Assembly (NCBI GenBank): GCA_009841615.1
Contig: VXLL01000021.1
Coordinates: forward strand, 1 to 56,882
Length of the DNA: 56,882 bases
Reading direction: 5' to 3'
Source of the DNA: Gammaproteobacteria bacterium
Lineage (GTDB): Bacteria > Pseudomonadota > Gammaproteobacteria > Pseudomonadales > Azotimanducaceae
Position 1 is the first letter of the stretch, and each line of letters opens with the position of its first letter. Of this stretch, positions 31,036-42,013 are shown one piece after another. Below the pieces are notes generated by a model. That model saw only the letters and a list, made by a program, of their open reading frames with translations, searched no databases and had not been told where the DNA came from. The translations under genes and the position numbers were made by a program.

Positions 31036-32397
31036 CTAGTATCGATACAGCTCATCTTTAAAGGGTCCTTCTTGGGCGACTTGGATGTACTCAGACTGTT
31101 CCGTAGTCAGTTGGGTAATCGTACCACCGAAACCTTCCACCATGAGCCGCGCGACTTCTTCATCGAGTTTTTTGGGTAACGCTTGAATATATACCGGTTC
31201 TCGTTCATGATTTGGTTGCTTAGCCCACGCTTGTTGAAACAAGTACATTTGCGCGAGCACCTGATTTGCAAACGATCCGTCCATCACTCGTGAAGGATGA
31301 CCCATTGCGTTACCTAAATTGACTAACCTGCCTTCGGATAACAGAATCAAATAGTCCGTACGGTCGTCGCTCCGGAATACCTGATGTACCTGATCTTTTA
31401 CCCGTACCCAATTCCAGCTTTTGCGCATGAAATCGGTATCAATTTCGTTGTCAAAATGTCCGATATTGCACACGATACAACCGGCTTTCAAACTTCGAAG
31501 CATGGCTTGGTCGCACACTCTAACATTACCGGTGCAGGTTACTAAAACATCGGTCTCGCCAAGTAGTGTCGAATTGATGTCCTCGACTTGACCGGTGTTC
31601 TTTCCTTTCATATATGGTGAAACTACTTCATACCCGTCCATACAAGCCTGCATCCCACATATAGGGTCGATTTCCGCAACGCGAACGATCATGCCTTCTT
31701 GCCGTAAGCTGGCCGCTGATCCTTTACCGACATCGCCATAGCCGATACAAAGTGCTTTCTTCCCACTAAGCAGGACGTCGGTACCGCGTTTAATCGCATC
31801 ACTCAAACTGTGCCGACACCCGTAGCGATTGTCATTTTTAGCTTTTGTTACCGAGGCGTTTACATCGATGGCCGGAATCTGCAGTTGTTGCCTCTCCCAT
31901 AACTCATACAACCGACGGATTCCAGTAGTAGTCTCTTCGCTGACACCGTGAACATGTGAAAGTATTTGCGGATATTTCTCGTGAATAGTCTGCGTTAAAT
32001 CTCCACCATCATCAAGTAGTAGATTTGCATCCCAGGGTTTTCCGTCGACTAGGATGGTCTGATCTATGCACCATTCATATTCCGCTTCCGTCTCTCCCTT
32101 CCACGCAAACACAGGTACTCCATCCACCGCCATTGCTGCCGCGGCGTGGTCTTGAGTTGAAAAGACATTGCAAGAAGACCATCGAACTTCAGCGCCGAGA
32201 GCGCGAAGTGTCCTGATAAGCACTGCTGTTTGTACGGTCATGTGCAGGCAGCCGATTATCTTTGCACCTTTCAGCGGTTGCTGATCCGCGTATCTATGTC
32301 TTAGCGCGAGCAGTGCAGGCATTTCCTGCTCGGCGAGATCAATCTCGCGGTTGCCGAAATCAGCTAACGAAATGTCGGCGACTCGATAGTCGTGCAT
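31036..32397 (-). CDS. ahcY: Adenosylhomocysteinase (SAH hydrolase)
   Basis: Splits S-adenosylhomocysteine into homocysteine and adenosine, clearing the product inhibitor of methyltransferases such as Pcm. The 453-residue protein has the family blocks: [14 protein letters not shown], substrate residues in [16 protein letters not shown], the NAD motif [19 protein letters not shown], and a C-terminal Lys/Tyr ending (DELYRY). AAGGAAC lies 4 nt before the ATG. A 7-bp hairpin (TCTACCC/GGGTAGA, 32441-32459) lies in the presumed 5' leader; I could not match it to a known SAH riboswitch consensus. Confidence 0.97.
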   Translation of the reverse strand: MHDYRVADISLADFGNREIDLAEQEMPALLALRHRYADQQPLKGAKIIGCLHMTVQTAVLIRTLRALGAEVRWSSCNVFSTQDHAAAAMAVDGVPVFAWKGETEAEYEWCIDQTILVDGKPWDANLLLDDGGDLTQTIHEKYPQILSHVHGVSEETTTGIRRLYELWERQQLQIPAIDVNASVTKAKNDNRYGCRHSLSDAIKRGTDVLLSGKKALCIGYGDVGKGSAASLRQEGMIVRVAEIDPICGMQACMDGYEVVSPYMKGKNTGQVEDINSTLLGETDVLVTCTGNVRVCDQAMLRSLKAGCIVCNIGHFDNEIDTDFMRKSWNWVRVKDQVHQVFRSDDRTDYLILLSEGRLVNLGNAMGHPSRVMDGSFANQVLAQMYLFQQAWAKQPNHEREPVYIQALPKKLDEEVARLMVEGFGGTITQLTTEQSEYIQVAQEGPFKDELYRY

Positions 32398-32519
32398 TCT
32401 GTTCCTTTAGAAAAGTTCGAATTGTAAAAGTCGTCTTGGCTCTACCCACGAAGGGTAGATTGAAAGGCCCGACATATACCCTAATTTTAAGGAACAATGA
32501 AAAACTGTGCGTCTACAAT

Positions 32520-32945
32520 ATGCACCGTTTTCAACTAACTTTTCACTCTTACAAAGGTACGGCCATACGCATCTGTTTCAAAAATTTCTTAATAGTTGCA
32601 ACAATCCTGCTTCTACTGCCATCATGTAGTCGAGCACCAACGACAACTGATGGAGTCTCCACGGTGGATGAAGCTCGTTCAGGGAAAGCAATCTATAAGA
32701 AATACTGTACCAACTGCCACCAAGGAGGACTTGTCGGTTCCCCCGTGTTCGGCAAGAAAAAAGACTGGGAAGACCGATTGGCAAAAGGTAGGGAGGCAAT
32801 CATCGAAAATGTTCGCGCTGGAATGCCGCCTGGAATGCCGAAACTGGGAAGTTGTACTGATTGCTCGGACGAAGAACTAGAAAATGCAGTAGACTACATG
32901 CTGGCAGCGTTGGAGGACGAGGAAACAGAAGAGCAAACGGAATAG
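32520..32945 (+). CDS. Cytochrome c5-like lipoprotein
   Basis: A 141-residue monohaem cytochrome c. After a 20-residue leader, the hydrophobic segment (about 23-37) ends in a lipobox LPSC, so it is likely attached to a membrane on the periplasmic side. Haem is bound by CTNCH (about 65-69) and the distal Met lies in MPPGMP. A further Cys pair in GSCTDCSDEEL is the disulfide characteristic of cytochrome c5, placing it in that family rather than c4 or c552. The frame stays open upstream to 32262, but that stretch overlaps ahcY on the other strand and looks non-coding. It is divergent from ahcY. Acts as a small electron carrier, partner unknown. Confidence 0.88.
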   Translation: MHRFQLTFHSYKGTAIRICFKNFLIVATILLLLPSCSRAPTTTDGVSTVDEARSGKAIYKKYCTNCHQGGLVGSPVFGKKKDWEDRLAKGREAIIENVRAGMPPGMPKLGSCTDCSDEELENAVDYMLAALEDEETEEQTE

Positions 32946-33024
32946 TTTTTGCATGATACAATAGATATAGTGAACAGTCTAAAACTTACCTGTATTGAAT
33001 TGAATTAATTAGCGAAGACGCACA

Positions 33025-33465
33025 GTGGATAAAAACTCTGACTTTAAACCGGGCGACATCCTATCTCGACGCAAAGGTCTCGTCATGCACAAGGGAATAT
33101 TGTTGGATGATGGTTCGGTTTACCACAACACCCCGCGGCGAGGCGAGCATGTATCTTCGTTTTCGGCGTTCAGCAAGAACCGCAACGTCTATGCCGAGCC
33201 CAGTGACGAGTTCGCTCGCGAAGAAGCACTCTGGGGCGCGAAGTTGTATCCAAAACGGCGGTACAACCCATTAACCAACAACTGTGAACACACAGTGTCG
33301 CGCGCCGCGAATGGTAGTCAACGCAGCCCACAACTTTCTTCGATATTTTTAAGTGGCGGGATCGCAGTGGCGACCTTAGTGCTCACCCGTTCTATGACTC
33401 TTGCTGGCGCAGGATACGCACTCACGCGCAAATTCACTAAGCAGAACCACAAAAGAGCTATTTAG
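33025..33465 (+). CDS. LRAT-fold small protein with C-terminal membrane helix
   Basis: A 146-residue protein with the LRAT (permuted NlpC/P60) signature: GDILSRRKG, His22 in MHKGI, His34 in DGSVYHN twelve residues later, and Cys87 in LTNNCEHTV, the NCEH nucleophile motif. Residues about 104-133 are hydrophobic, a probable membrane helix, followed by a basic tail (RKFTKQNHKR). This layout of LRAT core plus C-terminal helix is the one found in animal PLAAT phospholipases, so a lipid acyltransferase or phospholipase activity is possible, though bacterial members are mostly uncharacterised. The start is GTG 33025. The 3' end overlaps the RluA-family gene on the opposite strand by 4 bp. Confidence 0.8.
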   Translation: MDKNSDFKPGDILSRRKGLVMHKGILLDDGSVYHNTPRRGEHVSSFSAFSKNRNVYAEPSDEFAREEALWGAKLYPKRRYNPLTNNCEHTVSRAANGSQRSPQLSSIFLSGGIAVATLVLTRSMTLAGAGYALTRKFTKQNHKRAI

Positions 33466-34181
33466 TCCTGTAGCGCTTCAGTGAAGCCCTCAGGTAGAGC
33501 ACTGGTAATGTTGTACCCTTCGGCCAGAATTAACCGGTGACTGTGCAGCATCAATCTAGAGTATGACTGCGAAGCAGATTTAGGTGCGCCGTAGAGCGAG
33601 TCACCGACAATCGGGTGCCCGATCCAAGATAGATGTACACGTAATTGATGCGTTCGACCGGTTACCGGTTTTAGTAACAATAAACTCCGTCGTGGTCCGT
33701 GCTGTAACGCGCGCACCTTAGTAACGCTTACTAGTCCATCTTGAAAACCTATTGTCCAACCATGCTGTGATGCTTGTATATCGGATCGTAGTCCTGCAAC
33801 TCGAAAACGACTTTTTCGACCTCGACGTAAGGGTAGGTTGATAGTGTAGGTCTTTCCCATAGGGAATCTTCCACTAACCACCGCTACGTAGAACTTGACG
33901 ACCTGTCTGTTCTCAAATAGTTTAGAAGCGCTCTTCCTAAAGTTGTCAGTTTTTGCGAGTAGGAGGACGCCACTCGTACCTTTGTCAAGTCGGTGTACTA
34001 ACTTTGCATCGGGATATTGTTCGCGCAACTGAGCATACAGATTCTCTTGACCGCTTCGATCTCGAAGGACACTGATTCCGCTCGGTTTATCGACCGCCAG
34101 ACACTCTGAATCTGAGAACAAAATGTCAAACATGCTAGGGGAACTCAAGCATGCTGGTGCAGGCTTCAATGATTGATTCAC
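33462..34181 (-). CDS. RluA-family pseudouridine synthase
   Basis: Converts uridines in rRNA or tRNA to pseudouridine. The catalytic block HRLDKGTSGVLLLAK (about 62-76) contains the conserved Asp, and the C-terminal GRTHQLRVHLSWIGHPIVGD with LYG is the family's second signature. There is no S4 domain, so it is a short form of the family (239 residues). I use the GTG at 34181; an ATG at 34133 (MFDILFSDSE) would match the usual start of short RluA-like enzymes better, but neither has a strong ribosome site. Substrate cannot be assigned from sequence alone. Confidence 0.88.
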   Translation of the reverse strand: MNQSLKPAPACLSSPSMFDILFSDSECLAVDKPSGISVLRDRSGQENLYAQLREQYPDAKLVHRLDKGTSGVLLLAKTDNFRKSASKLFENRQVVKFYVAVVSGRFPMGKTYTINLPLRRGRKSRFRVAGLRSDIQASQHGWTIGFQDGLVSVTKVRALQHGPRRSLLLLKPVTGRTHQLRVHLSWIGHPIVGDSLYGAPKSASQSYSRLMLHSHRLILAEGYNITSALPEGFTEALQD

Positions 34182-34369
34182 GCACTCTGCTACGGTCAGA
34201 GCATACAGGTGTACGAAAAGTTATATTCGGTAGCATAAATCACTTCACAGTCTGTGAAACGTCTCGTCAAAGTCGGCGCACTACATCCATCAACGTTAGC
34301 ACAACACAGTGGGTCAGTTGAGCAAGGGCGTTCTTCAGAAAGCTAGGATCGCCCTGGTTGTGTTTCTAC

Positions 34370-37247
<2,878 letters not shown>

Positions 37248-38669
37248 ATGAGTTTCGTTCCAGTCAGCTATATGCGGGAATTTCGTCAACTAGGGACACT
37301 CACCGCACCGCTTGTCGTGACCCAAGTATCACAAATGGGGATGACTGTGGTCGACGTAGTGGTTACTGGACGATATGGCTACGTGGATCAAGCAGGCGTA
37401 GGTCTAGCGACGAGTCTGTTTTGGCCGATCATGCTGTTGTTAACCGGTACCTTGATGGCAGTTACGCCAACCGTCGCGCAATTGAACGGGGCACGCCGAG
37501 TCGCGGAAACGGGATTCGTGGTTCGGCAAGCACTGTGGCTCGCGCTGTTTCTAGCTATTCTGATCATCATCGTATTGCACAACGTGGAACCACTTTATCG
37601 ATTTATCGGCGTCGATGAAAAAGCGATACCCATCTCAGTCAGTTACCTCCGAGCTGTGAGTTTTGGGATACCCGCATTACTCGGTTATTTTGTCTTAAAA
37701 AATCTTTGCGAAGGTATGGGCATGACTGTGCCCAGTATGGTTATTTTGATCTCTGCGTTAACGATAAAAATCCCACTCACCTACGCGTTGGTGTTTGGCA
37801 TCGGAGAATTTTCGGGATTTGGCGGTGTTGGTTGTGGTGTCGCAACTGCTTGCATTATGTGGTTTCAACTATTTTGTATCGTCATTGCGGTTTCTATTAC
37901 GCGCATTAGACTCTCTGGTGTATTTACTCGCTTTGATTCTCCAAGATTTAGTGTCATCGGTAAGTTGACGACGTTAGGTTTTCCGATTGGGTTAACGATA
38001 TTTGTTGAAGTCTCGTTCTTTTCCTTTGCTGGGCTCATGATTGGTAAATTAGGCGCACAAGCGACCGCTTCACATCAGATTGCGATGAGTATTGGAGGTC
38101 TGGGATTCATGATCCCTCTGGCACTTGGTATGGCTTCAACGATTCGGGTTGGAACGAATGTAGGTGCAGGCCGTATTCACGTTGTTCGAAGAACGGTCAG
38201 CGTCGCATCTGTTGTCGGATTAGGGATCGCACTGGTGGTAGCTGTGATATTGCTAACTCTTCGCCACCAAATCGTCAGTTTGTACAGCGAGGATTCCGAG
38301 GTGATCGCGTTAGCGGCGCAGCTGTTACTCTTGTGTGCGCTCTTTCAAGTCTTTGACGCTAGTCAAGTGGTCTCCGTTGGGGCATTGCGCGGCTTTAAAG
38401 ACACTACAGTCCCCATGATTTTGGCGACGATTTCTTACTGGGCTCTGGGTATGCCGGTCGGCTACGTACTAGCTTTTGGCTTTGGAAACTTAAATGGAAT
38501 CGGCGCGATTGGCTTTTGGTACGGGTTGGTGTTCGGTCTGTTTATCGCGGCAATTCTGCAGTTTGTTCGACTACGTTGGGTTACCAAGAATGCGGCTAAG
38601 TATGCGCCGCCCGATACCCCATCTAGAATTCAGAAGGGTACTTTAGAGATTGTCAAATCCCTCTCCTAG
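37248..38669 (+). CDS. MATE-family multidrug and toxin exporter
   Basis: A polytopic membrane protein of 473 residues with about 12 hydrophobic segments in two similar halves (GTLTAPLVVTQVSQMGMTVVDVVVTGR near the start and GFPIGLTIFVEVSFFSFAGLMIGKLG in the middle), the hallmark of MATE exporters of the NorM type. These use a sodium or proton gradient to export cationic drugs and toxins. The ALRGFKDTTVPM block near 395 is a family motif in the second half. It stands alone after a 685-bp upstream region and is followed by yqiB after 127 bp. Confidence 0.93.
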   Translation: MSFVPVSYMREFRQLGTLTAPLVVTQVSQMGMTVVDVVVTGRYGYVDQAGVGLATSLFWPIMLLLTGTLMAVTPTVAQLNGARRVAETGFVVRQALWLALFLAILIIIVLHNVEPLYRFIGVDEKAIPISVSYLRAVSFGIPALLGYFVLKNLCEGMGMTVPSMVILISALTIKIPLTYALVFGIGEFSGFGGVGCGVATACIMWFQLFCIVIAVSITRIRLSGVFTRFDSPRFSVIGKLTTLGFPIGLTIFVEVSFFSFAGLMIGKLGAQATASHQIAMSIGGLGFMIPLALGMASTIRVGTNVGAGRIHVVRRTVSVASVVGLGIALVVAVILLTLRHQIVSLYSEDSEVIALAAQLLLLCALFQVFDASQVVSVGALRGFKDTTVPMILATISYWALGMPVGYVLAFGFGNLNGIGAIGFWYGLVFGLFIAAILQFVRLRWVTKNAAKYAPPDTPSRIQKGTLEIVKSLS

Positions 38670-38706
38670 CGGGCGCAATCTCATAGTTTGAAGAACTTAT
38701 TGGTAC

Positions 38707-38724
38707 TATATACATGTATATAAT
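38707..38724 (+). promoter_or_regulatory. 16-bp palindrome overlapping a consensus -10 upstream of yqiB
   Basis: TATATACATGTATATA (38707-38722) is a perfect palindrome. Its right end overlaps a perfect -10 box TATAAT (38719-38724), about 72 bp before the yqiB start; the -35 is weak (CTTATT, 38696-38701, 17-bp spacing). A palindrome in the spacer and -10 is the usual place of a repressor site. The regulator is not known. Confidence 0.5.
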
Positions 38725-38796
38725 AACACGTCAACAACGATGTAATTTTTTAGTTCAATTTTTACTCTCACAACCGATTGCAGTAATATTTACTAT

Positions 38797-39246
38797 ATGC
38801 GCCCTCTCGGTCAAAGATATCAGTTTGATTTGCTGGAATACCTTAACCAGTGTGATTTGAACTATGTCTACTTGTTTCAACTACTGTGTCGAGACACATC
38901 AGCGTTTAAGTCTACTGTTGTGTCCCTTGGTGCCGTGAACGAAGAAACGACTTTCGAAGTGATCGACAATACTCGCTACACTTCAACGGTCAAGATTACC
39001 CGCAAAATGCCAAGCCGTGTCGGTGACCTTGAATTTACCGTTCGCGTGTTTCACGACTTGCAATGTACTGATTTAATGAGCTTTCAAGGTGAGCGAGAAT
39101 ACGATCCGCGGTACACTTACCCCAATACGCGCATGCGATCTCCAGATGAGAAAACCCAAAACACTAGGTTCTTGGGTGAAATATTGAAACTGTGTGTTTC
39201 TAAGGGTCGCAAGTTTGCGAAGCAATCCTCGACCCTAACCTGCTAA
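38797..39246 (+). CDS. yqiB: DUF1249 protein YqiB
   Basis: A 149-residue cytoplasmic protein of unknown function. The family signature is visible as YVYLFQLL near residue 25, then VKITRKMP, EFTVRVFHD and a block with REYDPRYTYPN near residue 110. In E. coli yqiB lies between nudF and cpdA in the operon ending with parE; here it is directly followed by cpdA and parE, which supports the assignment. nudF and yqiA, present in E. coli, are missing from this place. Confidence 0.92.
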   Translation: MRPLGQRYQFDLLEYLNQCDLNYVYLFQLLCRDTSAFKSTVVSLGAVNEETTFEVIDNTRYTSTVKITRKMPSRVGDLEFTVRVFHDLQCTDLMSFQGEREYDPRYTYPNTRMRSPDEKTQNTRFLGEILKLCVSKGRKFAKQSSTLTC

Positions 39247-39297
39247 CACGGTAATTTGGAAGGGACGCCAACAAACAACAAGGAAGTATTTACAACC

Positions 39298-40059
39298 GTG
39301 ATTGAAACTGAGTGTACTGTCCTTCACATCACGGACTGTCATTTATTTGAAGACACTACCGTCGTTAAAAACGACGTAAATCCGTTCGCATCTTTAGGTG
39401 CAGTTCTGAGGGCAGCCTGCGCGGCAGACGCACCAGACATAGTTGTTGCCTCAGGTGACATCGCCCACGACCCTGTGCCCGGGACGTATAGAGTGTTTTG
39501 TGACATGGTTCGGTCCTTCCACGAGGGGCCGTTTATGGTCATTCCAGGTAATCACGACATTTGGGACTCAATGCAACCGGTCTTTGAGCTAAAACCCATT
39601 GAATTCAGCAATTGGACCATCGTACCTCTTGATACGCATGTTGAGGGTCAGGTGTCGGGTGAGGTTTCGTATGAGGCTATTCTGTGGTTACAAGAATGTC
39701 TAGAACACGCTAACGAAAACGTCATCGTCGTTGGTCATCACCCTCTTGTTGACATTGGTGTAGCATGGCTAGACGCTCATCAAGTGCAGAACGCGACCGA
39801 CGTCCTTTCGGTATTGCAGATACACCCAAACGTTAAAGCATATATTTGCGGTCACGTACATCTCGAGTCGTTCAAACAACACGGTCAGTTTAAGCTTTGG
39901 ACGACACCTTCCACCTGTTGGCAATTTGCTAGCGACATCGACACGTTTGTGCTCTCTCCGTTAACACCCGGTTGGCGGTGGCTAGAGCTACATTCTGATG
40001 GTACAATCGATACTCGGGTCGAACGACTATCAGAGAGTCAAGTTGCGGGGATTTCATGA
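39298..40059 (+). CDS. cpdA: 3',5'-cAMP phosphodiesterase CpdA
   Basis: Hydrolyses cyclic AMP, lowering CRP-dependent signalling. It belongs to the calcineurin-like metallophosphoesterases: metal-binding motifs D-C-H in LHITDCHLF, GD in ASGDIAHD, PGNHD, GHHP and GHVH appear in order over 253 residues. I prefer GTG 39298 with AGGAAG upstream; a TTG at 39256 in frame would add 14 unconserved residues and has no ribosome site. The parE ATG lies 1 nt after its stop, so the genes are coupled. Order yqiB-cpdA-parE matches E. coli. Confidence 0.92.
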   Translation: MIETECTVLHITDCHLFEDTTVVKNDVNPFASLGAVLRAACAADAPDIVVASGDIAHDPVPGTYRVFCDMVRSFHEGPFMVIPGNHDIWDSMQPVFELKPIEFSNWTIVPLDTHVEGQVSGEVSYEAILWLQECLEHANENVIVVGHHPLVDIGVAWLDAHQVQNATDVLSVLQIHPNVKAYICGHVHLESFKQHGQFKLWTTPSTCWQFASDIDTFVLSPLTPGWRWLELHSDGTIDTRVERLSESQVAGIS

Positions 40060-40060
40060 C

Positions 40061-41989
40061 ATGAAACAGGACTACTCGGCCGCGTCAATAACCGTTCTTG
40101 AAGGACTGGATCCCGTGCGACGACGCCCAGCGATGTATACCGACACCAGTCGCCCTAATCATCTGCTCCAAGAAGTGGTCGACAACTGTGTAGACGAAGT
40201 GTTAGCAGGGTTCGCCAATCGGGTTGATGTCGAACTATTACCCGATGGAAAAATTCAGGTCAGTGATAACGGTCGGGGTATGCCAGTCGATGAACATCCA
40301 GTGCACAAGATGTCTGGGGTTGAACTTATCATGACAACCTTACACGCGGGTGCGAAGTTTGACAACGAAGCCTATCGCTTTGCCGGAGGTCTGCATGGTG
40401 TGGGGGTCTCAGTCGTCAACGCTTTGTCAGAATGGATGGAAGTTGAAGTACGACAGAATGGTTTGCACTATCAACAACGATTTGAACACGGGGAAGCAAA
40501 AAGCCCATTATCAGTGATAGGAAACGTCGCAAAAAGAGATACCGGTACAGTCGTCACTTTCAAACCCAATGCCAGTTTCTTTGATAGTGCGTCATTGTCG
40601 ATGCCGCGCGTACTCCACGTACTCCGCGCAAAAGCGATCCTGTGTCAAGGTCTTACAGTGTCGCTTAAACACTGGGAGGGCAATCAAGAGTGCACCGACA
40701 TTTGGTTTTATGAGAAGGGTTTAGAAGGGTACATCCAAGAGAGTACCAATGGCAATTTGATACCACAACAACCGTTTGCTCACAAAGTGATTGGCGAACA
40801 TGAATCTGTTGATGTTGCTATGGGATGGTCTAAAGAACGCAGTGATCAGCTGGCAGAAAGCTACGTGAACCTAATTCCAACTCCGCTGGGTGGTACTCAT
40901 GTAAACGCTCTACGCACTGGAATCACCGATGCGATGCGCGAGTTTTGCGGCTTCAGGGATTTGCTTCCACGGGGGATCAAACTGACTGCTGAAGATGTCA
41001 TGAGCCAGTGTTCCTACGTGCTGTCGGCCATGCTCAAGGAACCTCAATTCAGCGGGCAGACGAAGGAACGGCTTGCCTCTCGAGAAGCTACCGCATTCAT
41101 TGGTGGTGTGCTTAAAGACGCTTTTAGTTTGTGGCTACACGAACATCCTTCAGAAGGGGAACAAATCGCCGAGTTTGGTATTTCCAATGCACAGAAAAGG
41201 ATTCAAGCTGCCAAGAAAATCAAACGCAAGACCTATACTTCGGGGCCGGCATTACCGGGCAAGTTAGCAGACTGTACTTCGCAGCATGCACCGGATTGTG
41301 AGCTGTTTCTCGTCGAGGGAGATTCAGCTGGAGGCTCGGCGAAGCAAGCAAGGGATCGAGAGTTTCAAGCAGTCTTGCCGCTCCGTGGTAAGATTCTGAA
41401 TACTTGGGAAGTTGATGTTGCTACGATTCTCAGTTCGCAGACGGTGCTCGACATAACGCAAGCACTCGCGGTCGAACCCGGATCGGATGATCTATCGAAG
41501 TTACGGTATCATCGAGTGTGCATTCTCGCGGACGCCGATTCAGACGGTGCTCACATTGCTACTTTACTGTGTGCTTTGTTCCTACGGCACTTTCCAGAGC
41601 TCGTGCGCGCGGGTCATATCTTCATCGCGATGCCACCCCTCTATCGAATCGATGTGGGGAAAGAAGTCTTCTATGCAATCGACGAGTCGGAAAAGCAAGG
41701 TATCTTGGACCGCCTTAAGACGGAAAAATCCCGTTCTCAACCAGTGGTACAAAGATTCAAGGGGCTTGGTGAAATGAACGCGTTGCAATTACGCGAAACG
41801 ACCATGGCACCGGATACGCGTAAATTAGTGCGTCTGACGATGAATGAACCAAACAAGACTCACGATGTAATGGACATGATGCTCGCGAAGAAACGCGCAA
41901 AAGATCGTCGTACTTGGCTTGAGTCCTGTGGCGATGAAGCCGACATCCAACGCTATTTATCCGACGACGCGGTCGTCGCAACTTCGTGA
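40061..41989 (+). CDS. parE: DNA topoisomerase IV subunit B
   Basis: The ATPase subunit of topoisomerase IV, which unlinks daughter chromosomes. The 642-residue protein runs in parallel with E. coli ParE. It has the GHKL ATPase motifs (EVVDNCVDEVLAG with the catalytic Glu, DNGRGMP, GGLHGVG), the TOPRIM start EGDSAGGSAKQARDREFQA, and the C-terminal GLGEMN and RRTWL blocks. The start is ATG 40061 (MKQDYSAASITVLEGLDPV), which matches the family; a longer frame from 39998 lies within cpdA. ParC is encoded 24 bp downstream. Confidence 0.98.
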   Translation: MKQDYSAASITVLEGLDPVRRRPAMYTDTSRPNHLLQEVVDNCVDEVLAGFANRVDVELLPDGKIQVSDNGRGMPVDEHPVHKMSGVELIMTTLHAGAKFDNEAYRFAGGLHGVGVSVVNALSEWMEVEVRQNGLHYQQRFEHGEAKSPLSVIGNVAKRDTGTVVTFKPNASFFDSASLSMPRVLHVLRAKAILCQGLTVSLKHWEGNQECTDIWFYEKGLEGYIQESTNGNLIPQQPFAHKVIGEHESVDVAMGWSKERSDQLAESYVNLIPTPLGGTHVNALRTGITDAMREFCGFRDLLPRGIKLTAEDVMSQCSYVLSAMLKEPQFSGQTKERLASREATAFIGGVLKDAFSLWLHEHPSEGEQIAEFGISNAQKRIQAAKKIKRKTYTSGPALPGKLADCTSQHAPDCELFLVEGDSAGGSAKQARDREFQAVLPLRGKILNTWEVDVATILSSQTVLDITQALAVEPGSDDLSKLRYHRVCILADADSDGAHIATLLCALFLRHFPELVRAGHIFIAMPPLYRIDVGKEVFYAIDESEKQGILDRLKTEKSRSQPVVQRFKGLGEMNALQLRETTMAPDTRKLVRLTMNEPNKTHDVMDMMLAKKRAKDRRTWLESCGDEADIQRYLSDDAVVATS

Positions 41990-42013
41990 CACTGACTAGT
42001 TCAGGATTCCATC

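Noticed and set aside
32441..32459. Possible SAH riboswitch before ahcY
   Set aside because: There is one 7-bp hairpin, but I could not find the conserved core of the known SAH riboswitch. A covariance-model search would decide.
32262..32519. Upstream extension of the cytochrome c5-like gene
   Set aside because: It covers the ahcY start on the other strand and would put 86 residues before the signal sequence.
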